The position numbers were made by a program, and so were the translations under genes. A DNA stretch of 35,572 bases from contig PMZR01000121.1 in assembly GCA_003170135.1 (NCBI GenBank), positions 10,429-46,000 on the forward strand. The letters are read 5' to 3'. The stretch is from Acidobacteriota bacterium. Lineage in GTDB: Bacteria; Acidobacteriota; Vicinamibacteria; Vicinamibacterales; Fen-181. Every line of letters starts with the position of its first letter. Position 1 is the stretch's first letter. This document shows positions 1-9,129 of this stretch, piece after piece. Below the pieces are notes generated by a model. It had not been told where the DNA came from, ran no database searches, and was given only the letters and a program-made list of their open reading frames with translations.

Positions 1-214
1 ACTTGCCCGGCCTGCCGTCCGCGCCCACCGAATCCGCGACGATGGCCGCCATGACCGCGCCGACGAACCCGACGCCCATGACGACGACGATTTCCTTGCC
101 GTCGCGGCGCGCCTGCGCCACGAGCCTCTCGAGGCGCTCGAGCTCCCGCGCGTTGTCTTCGGGGCCAGGGAGCGGGAACCGTTCGCCGGCCGGACTGACT
201 GAATGCGTTGCCAT
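1..214 (-). CDS. Nucleotide-sugar dehydrogenase, N-terminal part (runs off window)
   Basis: This is the first 71 codons of a gene continuing beyond base 1. It begins at the ATG at 214 (MATHSVSPAGERFPLP). The visible part contains the Rossmann strand and glycine motif VVVMGVGFVGAVMAA, which would bind NAD. The family assignment comes from the broken paralogue at 1796-2691: its N-terminus is nearly the same protein, and its middle region is typical of UDP-glucose/GDP-mannose dehydrogenases. Over bases 1-104 the two copies differ at only about three positions, so they share a recent duplication or gene conversion. The enzyme would oxidise an NDP-sugar to the uronic acid. Whether this copy is intact cannot be judged here. 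Confidence 0.75.
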   Translation of the reverse strand, partial: MATHSVSPAGERFPLPGPEDNARELERLERLVAQARRDGKEIVVVMGVGFVGAVMAAIVADSVGADGRPGK

Positions 215-368
215 CGTTGTGATGCTCCGTTGGTCCACCCGCGATGTCTTGTGGTCGGCATTCTAACAGGGGGGAAATGGGGTCGGGAGCATTTTTCCTC
301 CGGAGTCCCACGTGAACCGGTGTGCCGGTTCAGCGCGCTTCGCGCGCACTCCGCACACCCTCGCCCCC

Positions 369-463
369 TGGCGCGCGGGGATTTCCGGACAAACTCGCGG
401 ATCGCGACGCAGCCACCCGGGTCCTCGCCTTGCACTGACCGGGGTAACTGGGCGATCACGCCA
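369..463 (+). promoter_or_regulatory. Possible degenerate c-di-GMP-I (GEMM)-like leader element
   Basis: The leader of the DUF5658 gene contains, in order, GGaCAAAC (387-394), GACGCAgCCA (406-415), CGGGTC (418-423) and GACCGGGGTAAC (437-448). The same blocks occur in this order and at roughly similar spacing in GEMM c-di-GMP-I aptamers. Five-base ends (369-373 and 459-463) could close a P1 helix, and the Shine-Dalgarno follows within 10 nt. Against it: the GAAA tetraloop is replaced, and two A's are missing from GACGCAAAGCC. I recognised this by eye; no covariance model was run. Confidence 0.3.
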
Positions 464-482
464 AGCCGAAAGGATGCTCCTC

Positions 483-1007
483 ATGCCGCGCCGCACTCGT
501 ACGTCCGCAATCCTGGTTCTCGCGCTCGTTGCGTCTGCCGGTCCGTTCGTCGCGGTCTCACGCGCGCAGCAGCCCGACTCCGTCGCCGCCACACCTTCCG
601 ACACGCTGCCGCCGCTGTTCTGGCGGCTGACGCCGCGTGTGCCACCCGTACCGGATTCGCGCTTCGCGCAGATCGCACCGTTCAATCCCGCGAGGGTGCC
701 CGCATTGAACCGACCGTTGGTGCTGCCGGCGCTCTACGCGTCGTTCGCGGTGCTGCAGGTGCTCGATGCGCGTTCGACCCTCGGCGCGGTTGGGGCCGGC
801 GGCCGCGAGCTGAATCCCGTGTTGAGAACGACCGCCTCGAACGCGCCGCTGATGTACTGCGTGAAGGCTGGCGTGACGGTAGGCACGATCTACCTCTCGG
901 AGCGGCTGTGGAAGAAGAACCGCACCGCGTCCATCATCATGATGGTTGCGATCAACGGCGCCTACGCTGCCATCGTCTCCCACAATACCCAACGCCCGGG
1001 GATGTAG
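483..1007 (+). CDS. DUF5658-like secreted/membrane protein
   Basis: A 174-residue product. I chose the ATG at 483 because GAAAGGA lies 8 nt upstream; an in-frame ATG at 474 would add three residues. Residues 1-28 form a signal peptide or first membrane segment (basic MPRRTRTS, hydrophobic stretch, SRAQQ). After a proline-rich linker, residues from about 80 onward carry hydrophobic helices around VLQVLDARSTLGAVGAGGRELNPVL, resembling the DUF5658 pattern of an Asp-rich helix followed by a conserved ExNP. The function of that family is unknown to me. It is divergent from the neighbouring dehydrogenase and has its own leader, so it is probably a separate unit from the polysaccharide operon. Confidence 0.6.
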   Translation: MPRRTRTSAILVLALVASAGPFVAVSRAQQPDSVAATPSDTLPPLFWRLTPRVPPVPDSRFAQIAPFNPARVPALNRPLVLPALYASFAVLQVLDARSTLGAVGAGGRELNPVLRTTASNAPLMYCVKAGVTVGTIYLSERLWKKNRTASIIMMVAINGAYAAIVSHNTQRPGM

Positions 1008-1258
1008 ACATCGAGCACGGTCCACCCCCTTTTCCGGCATCATCTCCCCGGACGTTTCCGACCACTCGGGATCTGGCAATCGTCCTGGAAAGCGTAGCTT
1101 CGGCCATCTCGTTGGGGGGAATGCGCGAACTGGCGGCGTTGTGCGTGCGCTTCTGGTCGGAGCGGGCCGCGGCAGGCGTCCGCCGAGCGCCAATCCAAAG
1201 GCCGCGCGATCCGGCAGTGACCTCGGCGGTCAGCTTCAACGCGATGAGGCGTACACAC

Positions 1259-1286
1259 CGAAGGGGCAGCCCCTGCTGCCCCTTCG
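1259..1286. terminator. Strong hairpin, possible bidirectional terminator
   Basis: A perfect 11-bp stem (CGAAGGGGCAG paired with CTGCCCCTTCG) with a 6-nt loop lies between two convergent genes. There is no clear U-tract on either side, so terminator function is inferred from position and stem strength only. Confidence 0.45.
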
Positions 1287-1316
1287 TGTTCCCCGCACCT
1301 GCCGCTCGTCGGTAGA

Positions 1317-1334
1317 GCAACGCTTCAGCGTTGC
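1317..1334. repeat. Short hairpin GCAACGC-TTCA-GCGTTGC
   Basis: A perfect 7-bp stem with a 4-nt loop in the convergent intergenic gap. It may act with the hairpin at 1259 in termination, or be a repetitive palindrome. The preceding bases mimic a tRNA D-arm, but no tRNA is present. Confidence 0.45.
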
Positions 1335-1339
1335 CGCCT

Positions 1340-1360
1340 GATGTCGGACGTCGGACGACG
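1340..1360 (+). repeat. Short heptad array (GAYGTCG type)
   Basis: Three consecutive 7-nt units, GATGTCG, GACGTCG and GACGACG. This is the shortest member of the 7-nt-period arrays seen across the window; alone it would not be notable. Confidence 0.4.
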
Positions 1361-1399
1361 TCGCATCACTTCAACCGGGATCGTCAGGACTTCGCCCCT

Positions 1400-1657
1400 C
1401 TACTCCGCCTTCTCCCTGCTCAACGCCCTGTCCACGGCCCCGAGGTCCGGCTCCGGGCCGTCCGGCGCGCGCCCGCCAGCCGCGTCCCCGGTGCTGCCGA
1501 AGTCGAACGCCCATCCCCGCCACCCGCAATCCGGGCACCGGAAAGGCGCCTTGCCGGTGACGCGGCGGCGGATCCGTTCGAACGCGTTCCTGGTGCGCGA
1601 CCGGTGCACCTTTTTCGACTGGCACTTCGGACAGTGTTCCACGCGGTTCGCCCCCAA
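1400..1657 (-). CDS. Small zinc-ribbon protein
   Basis: Up to 85 residues. Two CxxC pairs, CPKC near the N-terminus and CPDC about 31 residues later, would form a zinc ribbon. The segment between them is strongly basic (SKKVHRSRTRNAFERIRRR), and the tail is acidic and low complexity. The open frame can start at a TTG at 1657; a GTG at 1642 is preceded by GGGGG and may be the true start, giving VEHCPKC. Small zinc-ribbon proteins of this layout are, as I recall, common in Acidobacteriota; their role is not known to me. It lies just downstream of the broken dehydrogenase on the same strand. Confidence 0.55.
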   Translation of the reverse strand: MGANRVEHCPKCQSKKVHRSRTRNAFERIRRRVTGKAPFRCPDCGWRGWAFDFGSTGDAAGGRAPDGPEPDLGAVDRALSREKAE

Positions 1658-1670
1658 AATCGCGCATCAA

Positions 1671-1698
1671 CCGGATTTCCGACTTCCCGACCTCGGAC
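1671..1698 (+). repeat. Degenerate heptad array between zinc-ribbon gene and dehydrogenase remnant
   Basis: Four imperfect 7-nt units (CCGGATT, TCCGACT, TCCCGAC, CTCGGAC). On the minus strand they read as AGTCCG-like words, resembling the array at 31211-31252. They fill part of the gap left by loss of the dehydrogenase C-terminus. Confidence 0.35.
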
Positions 1699-1760
1699 TT
1701 CGTGGTTCGAAGAGCTCACGACGCCCCGGGTAGTCCTTCCGGCTTTCCAGCTCTCAAGAC

Positions 1761-1795
1761 GGGGTCTCCGCCGCGGCAGCCGCGTTGGCGGCCGA
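1761..1795 (-). repeat. Degenerate copy of palindromic element at the 3' break of the dehydrogenase
   Basis: On the minus strand this reads CGCGGCTGCCGCG followed by GGAGACCCCG. It matches the core of the element at 2181-2218 and 35310-35347 with a few changes. It begins exactly where the dehydrogenase reading frame stops matching its family (after AIKVRP), so the gene is truncated at this copy. Confidence 0.5.
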
Positions 1796-2691
1796 ACCTT
1801 GATCGCGTTGATCACTTTCACCAGGTCGACGCCGTTTCGTTCGGCGAACAGGCTCCACTCGTTCAGGAACGCGAGGATCGTCGCGCGGCAGGAGTTCTCG
1901 ACGATCTTGGTCGTCTCGGACTCGATCGGCCGGTCCATCACGGTGAGCGGAAAGTCGCGCGTGTTCAGGACGCTGCTGAGGAACGCCACCGTGCGGTCCT
2001 TCGCTTCCTGCGTGCAGCCGGAGCAGACGCGCCAGAAGTCGCGGATGCTGCCGACGTACTCGCGGCCCGGCATGACGCGCTCGAAGCTATGCGCCAGCAG
2101 CGGCTCGGTTTCGATGCCGCGTCAAGCCGCAAGTAACGGCGCAAGCGGCGACGAAGCGGAGCAGGGCGAAGGGGCCCCCAGGCACCCCAGCGCGGCTGCC
2201 GCGCTGGGGACCCCGCCCGCGAGCGAGGAGCTTGGCGGGGTGCGGGGGTCCCCGCCATTCAAAAAAGCATAGTCGCACTGGACGTCCACGACGACGCAGT
2301 CGGCCAGGCGCAGGCAGTCGCTGTGGTGCGTCGCGACGAGGGTTTTCTTCTCGACGACGACCCGATGGATCATCGGCGCCACGTCGGGGTCCTCGGCCTT
2401 GACCGGCGATTCCCCGCGCGCGAGCAGCGGGATCTTCCAGTAGCTGCGCGGGCTGGGCCGCTGGCAGCCGATGACGAACTTGCCCGGCCTGCCGTCCGCG
2501 GCCATCGAATCCGCGACGATGGCCGCCATGACCGCGCCGACGAACCCGACGCCCATGACGACGACGATTTCCTTGCCGTCGGCTCGGGCATGGGCCACCA
2601 GCGTCTCGATGCGCGCGATTTCGCGCGCATCGTCAGCGGGTGTGGGAAGCGGGAAGCGTTCGCCCGCGGGACTGACCGAGTATGTGGCCAT
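1796..2691 (-). pseudogene. Broken nucleotide-sugar dehydrogenase
   Basis: Two pieces of one UDP-glucose/GDP-mannose dehydrogenase are visible in the same frame. The 5' piece starts at the ATG at 2691 (MATYSVSPAGERFPLP), carries the NAD motif VVVMGVGFVGAVMAA and runs to VVDVQCDYA near 2267. The next piece, from 2121 (GIETEPLLAHSFERVMPGRE), covers the central helix region (ESETTKIVENSCRATILAF) and ends at AIKVRP near 1796. Between them about 60 expected residues, which would normally include the TTVPPGTT-type segment, are replaced by a repeat element with an in-frame TGA at 2122. Everything after KVRP, including the catalytic Cys region and the UDP-binding domain, is missing. The protein cannot be functional. 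A second copy enters the window at base 1. Confidence 0.8.
2122..2266 (-). repeat. Palindromic repeat element replacing part of the dehydrogenase
   Basis: About 145 bp with no homology to the dehydrogenase. The core at 2181-2218 contains CCCCAGCGCGGC, T, GCCGCGCTGGGG, a perfect 12-bp inverted repeat, followed by GGGGACCCCGCC. A 38-bp match with one mismatch lies at 35310-35347. A second GC-rich block (2233-2256) repeats a GGGGTCCCCGCC-like word. No coding capacity is visible. It resembles a REP- or MITE-like element; movement by a transposase is only inferred. Confidence 0.6.
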
Positions 2692-2777
2692 CTTCAGTAC
2701 CGCTCTCCCTTTTGCCCGACCGCGTCTTCGACCACCACCCCGTTCATCGTCTGGGGTGTCTACCTTCCGGGAACCGC

Positions 2778-5312
2778 TTACAACTTGGCCAGTTCCACGA
2801 GCATGTCCAACACCCGGACCCGCACTTCGTCCATCATCTCGTGGTTCTTGGGAGTGTCCCACGTCAGGTTCTTTGCGTTGATCTGGGCCACTACGGTTTC
2901 CGGCCCCTGGACCACCAGTTGCTTCGCCGCGTCCAGAACGGCGCTCCTGACACCCCTCTTCTCGAGCTCGGCGATGCGAGCCTTCAGCATCACGAAGTAC
3001 TCGTAGTCCTGCGCGCCCTCCCGAATCGCCGCCATGTGCTTCGCATCGGTCACGCTGTCAGCAGCGACGAACAGCGGTGAGTACTCGATGCGCTTCTGTG
3101 CGTACGCATTCCATGAGCTGCCGCCGCCTTCATCACCAAAGGCCCAGTAGAAGGACCCCTTGGCCCCGTACCTGGCAGCCCACCAAAACTGACCCCGGTA
3201 ATACGTGATGGGGTCGAGCAGCTTCGCGGGCCCAGAGGCAGAGTAAAAGTACAGCGTACGACCCTGTTGCTGCTGGGCCATGTAGAAACTGCGAAAGGAG
3301 CTGCCGGCGCTCATGAACATCGGTAGAGGCGGGCACAGGATGTCGACGGCGTCCCAAAAACCATTCTGCACTGCCTCGGGCCTCCCATACGTCGGATCCT
3401 CGAACAGAGTCACATTGCTCAGTGAGCTCTTGATGGCTTGCGCCCACGTTCTGATGACGTCGGTCTCCCCGGCCTTGCTTTCGTTCGGCTCGTCCGACAG
3501 TAACAGCAGCAATTGTTCGGACCGCAGACCCTGCTTGATCATGTGGGTGCCCCAGGCCACGAGCCATTCGCTCACCATGCGCTTGAACCGTTGGGTCCCC
3601 ATCTTCTCACCAGAGAAGGTGTCGCCCACCGCCAGGAAGACCGCATACAACCTCGCCTTGGGCCATTTGCCTGTCCATTGGTCCCATTCATCGAAGTTGA
3701 GCTGGCTGGTCAGCTTGCCGTCTCCATCGAAGCTGGCCCCGGCTGGCGCCACCCCGCGACCCGCCCAGGGGCTGTCCACGTAGTTGGCCTGTAACACCTT
3801 GATTAGCTGGGCGACGTTGCCCGGGCTGGCATCGTACCCGCCAGCCCCATCCAGGTAGTCCCAACCACCGACGTGGATGCTTGGCATCGCCGGAAAAGTG
3901 AAGGGATACACACGGAGTGCCAGCCCAATTTCTTGCGACGCGTCTATCCCGGCCGGGGAGGCCGAAATCTCGCCGGTGTACTTCCCCGCGGCGAGAGTTC
4001 TGGGCCGGAACTCCAGCCAGACCTGCCGTGTCATGCCAGACGGGATGGTCACGCCGTAGCCTTTCTGGCTCCGCGTAGCCTCAGGCAGCGCATCGGCGAT
4101 CGGAATGCGCTCTCGCGTATCGGTGAAGGCCACCTCGCGGACGCTTATGTAATCAGGGTTTGTTCCCCCGGGCAGACCCGTAACGTTGATGGCGACGTTC
4201 AACTCGCCGTCTGTCGTGTTCGTCAAATTGAATGTGGCGCCGCGGTACTCGTTCAGCATCATCTGCACCGACAGAGTCGGCGGCGGACCAGGCTTTTGAG
4301 GCGCTTCTGTCGGCGAGAGCATGTCCCAACGGTTCCCGGCCCAAACCGTCAATGGTGGCAATCCATGCGCCCGGTGCAACGGCGCGTAAAGGGTCAGTAT
4401 TCGCCGATGCAGGTCGTTGATCGGGAAAACGGCCCTGAAACCAGCTGGCACGTCCTCCGGCATGGTCTCGGCCTCGACTCCGAGTTTGTTGGCCGCAGTG
4501 TTGAGCGTGCTGCGCTCCCCGTCCGACAGGTTCGCCCTGCTGATGGCATCTTTGGCAGCACTGAGATCAGCCCGCAGTCGCGCGAGAATACCGTTGATGA
4601 CCATGTGAGCGCCCATGAGCGCGACAGGATCTGAATTGGTCTTGCCCTCTGGTGCCTGCAGCAACGAGGCGGGGCCGCGGTACACCTCGATCTCATCTAC
4701 AAACGCGTACGGCGTCTGCTGCACAAACAGCATCACGAACCGCCCGTGCGCCTTGAGCTGATCTGTGGCGTACTTGTGCACCTGGTACGGGATCGGAGGC
4801 GGCGGGCCGTTCTTGTCGGACAGACTGACCAGGTCCCCGGCCTCCGCCCATTTCTTGCCGTCGTCACTTGTGAGGACGAGGATACTGGTCGGCCAGGTGA
4901 CTCCTGCGGCGCCGGCGGCCGTGTCGTACGCGATGCCCGCAATGGGCTCGACGGCGCCGAGATCCACTGTGATCACGACCGGGGCCGCGTTAGACCAGCC
5001 AACGGTAGTCTTCTGGGTCCAAAAATGGCCAACGGTGTATTTTCCGTCGGTCAAGAGCGTTCGGCTCGAATCGTCACTGGTAAGAGCATAGTTCGGGACC
5101 GGCTCGACCTTATACGACTTACCAAGCGCTATGTTCGGGCCAGGCGGAACGAAGGAGCTGTCCGCCGGCACCACCGGGACCTTGGGCGGACGCCTCGGGC
5201 TACCCTCCGCCGCGCGGCGCAAGGGCCCATCCTGCACCTGTGCCGCGGCGTATGCGCAGCCGAGCGTCACCGCAACGACCAGAATCCGTAGCACCCAGAT
5301 CCCCACTCGCAT
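2778..5312 (-). CDS. Secreted discoidin-like/DUF4091 protein, probable glycan-active enzyme
   Basis: An 844-residue product starting at the ATG at 5312. Residues 1-24 form a signal peptide (cleavage near YAAAQ). Residues about 58-212 resemble an F5/8-type C (discoidin) sugar-binding domain, ending in the typical FVDEIEVY strand. A beta-rich middle (about 350-470) precedes an alpha/beta barrel-like half with LSDEP at 605-609. The C-terminal DUF4091 signature AIREGAQDYEYF is at 762-773. DUF4091 proteins are linked to glycoside hydrolases; an acidic catalytic role for D607 or E608 is inference. The gene starts 44 nt after the aminotransferase stop and looks like the last intact gene of the operon. 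It could trim or cleave the exported polymer, as polysaccharide lyases and hydrolases in such operons often do. Confidence 0.7.
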   Translation of the reverse strand: MRVGIWVLRILVVAVTLGCAYAAAQVQDGPLRRAAEGSPRRPPKVPVVPADSSFVPPGPNIALGKSYKVEPVPNYALTSDDSSRTLLTDGKYTVGHFWTQKTTVGWSNAAPVVITVDLGAVEPIAGIAYDTAAGAAGVTWPTSILVLTSDDGKKWAEAGDLVSLSDKNGPPPPIPYQVHKYATDQLKAHGRFVMLFVQQTPYAFVDEIEVYRGPASLLQAPEGKTNSDPVALMGAHMVINGILARLRADLSAAKDAISRANLSDGERSTLNTAANKLGVEAETMPEDVPAGFRAVFPINDLHRRILTLYAPLHRAHGLPPLTVWAGNRWDMLSPTEAPQKPGPPPTLSVQMMLNEYRGATFNLTNTTDGELNVAINVTGLPGGTNPDYISVREVAFTDTRERIPIADALPEATRSQKGYGVTIPSGMTRQVWLEFRPRTLAAGKYTGEISASPAGIDASQEIGLALRVYPFTFPAMPSIHVGGWDYLDGAGGYDASPGNVAQLIKVLQANYVDSPWAGRGVAPAGASFDGDGKLTSQLNFDEWDQWTGKWPKARLYAVFLAVGDTFSGEKMGTQRFKRMVSEWLVAWGTHMIKQGLRSEQLLLLLSDEPNESKAGETDVIRTWAQAIKSSLSNVTLFEDPTYGRPEAVQNGFWDAVDILCPPLPMFMSAGSSFRSFYMAQQQQGRTLYFYSASGPAKLLDPITYYRGQFWWAARYGAKGSFYWAFGDEGGGSSWNAYAQKRIEYSPLFVAADSVTDAKHMAAIREGAQDYEYFVMLKARIAELEKRGVRSAVLDAAKQLVVQGPETVVAQINAKNLTWDTPKNHEMMDEVRVRVLDMLVELAKL

Positions 5313-5356
5313 GGTTTACCGACTCCTCACTGGCCGTGGCCGAAATGTCGCGCAAC

Positions 5357-6509
<1,153 letters not shown>

Positions 6510-6529
<20 letters not shown>

Positions 6530-7154
6530 TGACCGCCCGGGCTGGCATGCCGAAGGCAGTGATGCCGGGGGGAATGTTGCGGGTTACCACAGACCCCGCA
6601 CCGACAATGGCCCAGTCGCCGACTGATCGCTGCGGCAAAACACACGAGGCGATACCGACCAGGGCCCCTTCACCAATCCGCACGTCGCCGCCAAGGTGGA
6701 CGCCGGGTGCGACATGCGCGAAGTCGCCGATCCTATTGTGATGATCGACCGTGCAGCCGGTGTTCAGAATGGCGTGGGCACCGATGACACTGCCCGGGTT
6801 GATCACGACTCCGCCGCACACCATGCTCCCGGGGCCAATCGCCACGTCAGGGGCAATCACGGCGCGCGGGTGACATGCGACAGCAAATCGCTCCCCTTGG
6901 CATGTCAATTCCGCCGCAAGGCGCTGGCGTGTCCGGTTGCTCCCCAGAGCGAGGACAATGGCGTCATGAGGCACAGACATCCGATCCGCGAATCGCCCGA
7001 GAACCGGGACACCAAGCAAGTCGTGGCCGATCAAGCCCGCATTGTCGTCCAAGTACCCTGCCACCGTTAGATCCGCACCGGCTTCGGCCATGCGGAGCAA
7101 AACGTCAGCCACTACTTGTCCATGGCCGCCGGCCCCCAGCACCAGGATGCGCAT
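6510..7154 (-). CDS. pglD: PglD/NeuD-family sugar O/N-acetyltransferase
   Basis: A 214-residue protein of usual family length. The N-terminal Rossmann-like domain (MRILVLGAGGHGQVVADVL) binds the UDP-sugar. From about residue 95 the left-handed beta-helix hexapeptide repeats begin (VIAPDVAIGPGSMVCGG). H138 in CTVDHHNRIGDF aligns with the catalytic His of PglD. It would transfer acetyl from acetyl-CoA to the 4-amino group made by the aminotransferase encoded next. It starts 1 nt after the stop of the PglC gene and overlaps the aminotransferase start. O-acetylation of another sugar (NeuD-like) is the main alternative. Confidence 0.85.
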
Positions 7155-7155
7155 G

Positions 7156-7863
7156 CTACAGTGAGCTCCCCGGCGACTCTTGTGGCGCTGAATCCGGGCC
7201 CAGGAATTCCTCCATCGTCGCCTGCCCTCGAGAGGATATGCCCTGGCGCGAGAGAATCGTCCAGAGCGTCAACGCCATGATCTTGAGGTCCAGGGAGCAG
7301 CACGCGTGGTCGACATACCACACGTCGAGCGCGAACTTCTGCTTCCACGTGATCGCGTTGCGTCCTTTAACCTGCGCCCAGCCCGTGATGCCAGGCCTCA
7401 CGTCATGTCGGCGAATCTGCTCGGGCGTATACCGATCCAGATACTGCATCAGCAAGGGCCGTGGCCCTACCAAGGCCATGTCGCCTCGCACAACATCCCA
7501 CAGCTCCGGCAGTTCGTCCAGGCTCGTGAGGCGCAGAAACCGCCCAAGAGACGTCAGCCGCTGGGCGTCGGGCAGCAACCTGCCTTGGCGATCGCGAGCG
7601 TCGGTCATTGTCCGTAGCTTGTGCAGGGGGAAGGGACTGCTGTGCAGGCCCGGCCGCTGTTGTCGGAAAACAACCGGCGAGCCCAGGAAGAGCCACACCA
7701 AGCCAGCCAGCAGCAGCATCAACGGTAATAGCAGGAGCAGCAACAGCAGGCTCAGGCAAACGTCGAGTGCGCGTTTTCCCCCGCGGAGATACCAATCGCC
7801 GAGGGCCGATGGCGGACGGCGACCGCCATCGATGACACCCGTACCCGCCCTATGAGGCGACAT
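7156..7863 (-). CDS. pglC: PglC-like undecaprenyl-phosphate sugar phosphotransferase
   Basis: A 235-residue monotopic phosphoglycosyl transferase that starts glycan assembly by moving a sugar-1-phosphate onto undecaprenyl phosphate. I chose the ATG at 7863, which overlaps the preceding glycosyltransferase stop by 14 nt; the frame stays open much further upstream, but that part lies inside the transferase gene. One hydrophobic re-entrant segment spans about 33-60. The catalytic Asp-Glu pair is D116/E117 in TSLDELPELW. VGPRP (132-136) and RPGITGWAQVKGRNA (156-170) are family motifs. The short form with no N-terminal membrane bundle is the PglC type rather than WbaP. Diacetylbacillosamine phosphate is the likely donor, given the adjacent PglD and PglE. 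Confidence 0.88.
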   Translation of the reverse strand: MSPHRAGTGVIDGGRRPPSALGDWYLRGGKRALDVCLSLLLLLLLLPLMLLLAGLVWLFLGSPVVFRQQRPGLHSSPFPLHKLRTMTDARDRQGRLLPDAQRLTSLGRFLRLTSLDELPELWDVVRGDMALVGPRPLLMQYLDRYTPEQIRRHDVRPGITGWAQVKGRNAITWKQKFALDVWYVDHACCSLDLKIMALTLWTILSRQGISSRGQATMEEFLGPDSAPQESPGSSL

Positions 7864-9082
7864 CGCCAACGACACTCCGGAAGAGAGACTCGAAGCAGGC
7901 GGTCCCCTTCTCGCGAGACAGATGCTCAAAATAATAGCGTCGACCGCGTTCGCCCATCGCCCGCAACGACTCAGGGCTCGATTCAGATAGCCCACAGACG
8001 GCGTCGGCCAATGCGCTCGGATCTTCCGGGGTCGTGCATACGCCCGCACCGGCCTCAGTCACCAACCTGGCTGCATCACCACGCACGGCCATCAGTATTG
8101 GCCGACCTGCTGCCATATATGCCTGTGTCTTGGACGGAATGGTAATCGAAAACAGCGGGTCGTCTCGGAGGTGAACGAGCAAGACGTCAGCAGCCGCCAG
8201 CAACGGCGCCACCTCCGCCGCCGGCCGGACCGGCAGGAACCTCACGTTGGGCAAAGCCATCTCGATCGCTTTCTGCTTGAGCCGGGCAACCTCGACGCCT
8301 CCCCCCACGAAGACAAATTGCACGCGCGGCGCGCGCGCCGCGACAAGCCCTGCTGCCTCGAGCACCGCCCCCAGCGCCTGAGCCCGACCCATCGTCCCGG
8401 CGAAGACAATGTTGAACCGCCCTTCGAACCCCGCCTCGCACACAATCGGTGCACGCGACTGCGTTTGACCCAGCGCGGACTCGTGACACCAGTTGTAGAT
8501 GACCTCGATCTTGCCTGAGGGTACACCGCGATCAACCAGCGCCTGCTTGAACCCAGGGGAAAGCACAGCGATCCGTGCCGCTTGGCGATACGCTAGCCCA
8601 CAAAACCATCGCATAGCGCGCAGCGCGGCCCGGTTCCGGACCATTCCCGTCGCCGCGAGCGTATCCGGCCACAGGTCCTGGATGTCAAGGACAAATGGGA
8701 CGCCGCGGATCGCCTTGAGAACCATCGCTGGAAATGCGATCGTTCCTGGCGGATGGTAGACGTACGCCACGTCGGGTCGATCGATCGAGCACACCCCGAC
8801 TGTCGCTGCAGCCAGCGCGAAACTCACGTAATTGACGATGCGCCTGATCGCGCACCCATCATGGCTTGGATAGAGCGGAACGCGCGTGACGAGAATGCCG
8901 TCGATCCACTCGCGCTGCCGCAACTTGACGCGGTAGCCCGGGTACAGCCGCCCGCCTGGGTAGTTGGGAAACCCGGTCAGCACCTCGACGCGATGACCTC
9001 GGTCCGAAAGTGCTCTTGCAAAACCGAGTCCCTTAAACGTCGGCTCAGGCTCACACCATTGGGTCACGAACAGGATTTTCAT
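7850..9082 (-). CDS. WbuB-like glycosyltransferase, family 4
   Basis: A 410-residue GT-B enzyme. The start is the ATG at 9082 (MKILFVTQWCEPEP); the frame extends 17 codons upstream but those residues do not belong to the fold. The N-terminal GFARALSDRGHRVEVLTGFPNYPGG and the IQDLWPDTLAATG segment are typical of the WbuB/PglA branch. The C-terminal half carries IVFAGTMGRAQALG and the donor-site region IPSKTQAYMAAGRPIL. WbuB is predicted to add L-FucNAc in E. coli O26; with CapE/CapF/CapG in this cluster, FucNAc is a reasonable donor here. The gene overlaps pglC, which places it as a candidate for the second sugar. Confidence 0.75.
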   Translation of the reverse strand: MKILFVTQWCEPEPTFKGLGFARALSDRGHRVEVLTGFPNYPGGRLYPGYRVKLRQREWIDGILVTRVPLYPSHDGCAIRRIVNYVSFALAAATVGVCSIDRPDVAYVYHPPGTIAFPAMVLKAIRGVPFVLDIQDLWPDTLAATGMVRNRAALRAMRWFCGLAYRQAARIAVLSPGFKQALVDRGVPSGKIEVIYNWCHESALGQTQSRAPIVCEAGFEGRFNIVFAGTMGRAQALGAVLEAAGLVAARAPRVQFVFVGGGVEVARLKQKAIEMALPNVRFLPVRPAAEVAPLLAAADVLLVHLRDDPLFSITIPSKTQAYMAAGRPILMAVRGDAARLVTEAGAGVCTTPEDPSALADAVCGLSESSPESLRAMGERGRRYYFEHLSREKGTACFESLFRSVVGDVAS

Positions 9083-9129
9083 GCATATCGGCTGAAGGCA
9101 GGACGAGCGGGCACAACGCCCACACCCAG

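Larger units (their letters stand above)
1008..1399. other. Gap with no recognised gene between DUF5658 gene and zinc-ribbon gene
   Basis: Open frames cross this gap on both strands, but none has a recognisable domain, convincing start or ribosome site. It separates convergent genes and holds two hairpins (listed separately) and a short 7-nt-period repeat. Bases 1010-1250 show nothing further that I can name. Confidence 0.5.

Noticed and set aside
203..1315. A 370-codon plus-strand frame covering the DUF5658 gene and the following gap
   Set aside because: It is a shadow frame of the DUF5658 gene; no domain, no ribosome site, and an Arg-rich translation.
1304..1340. tRNA-like D-arm sequence (GCTC-GTCGGTA-GAGC) followed by a hairpin
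   Set aside because: No acceptor stem or T-loop (GGTTCGAATCC-type) follows at the correct distance, and the following hairpin loop has only four bases. A chance match or repeat fragment.
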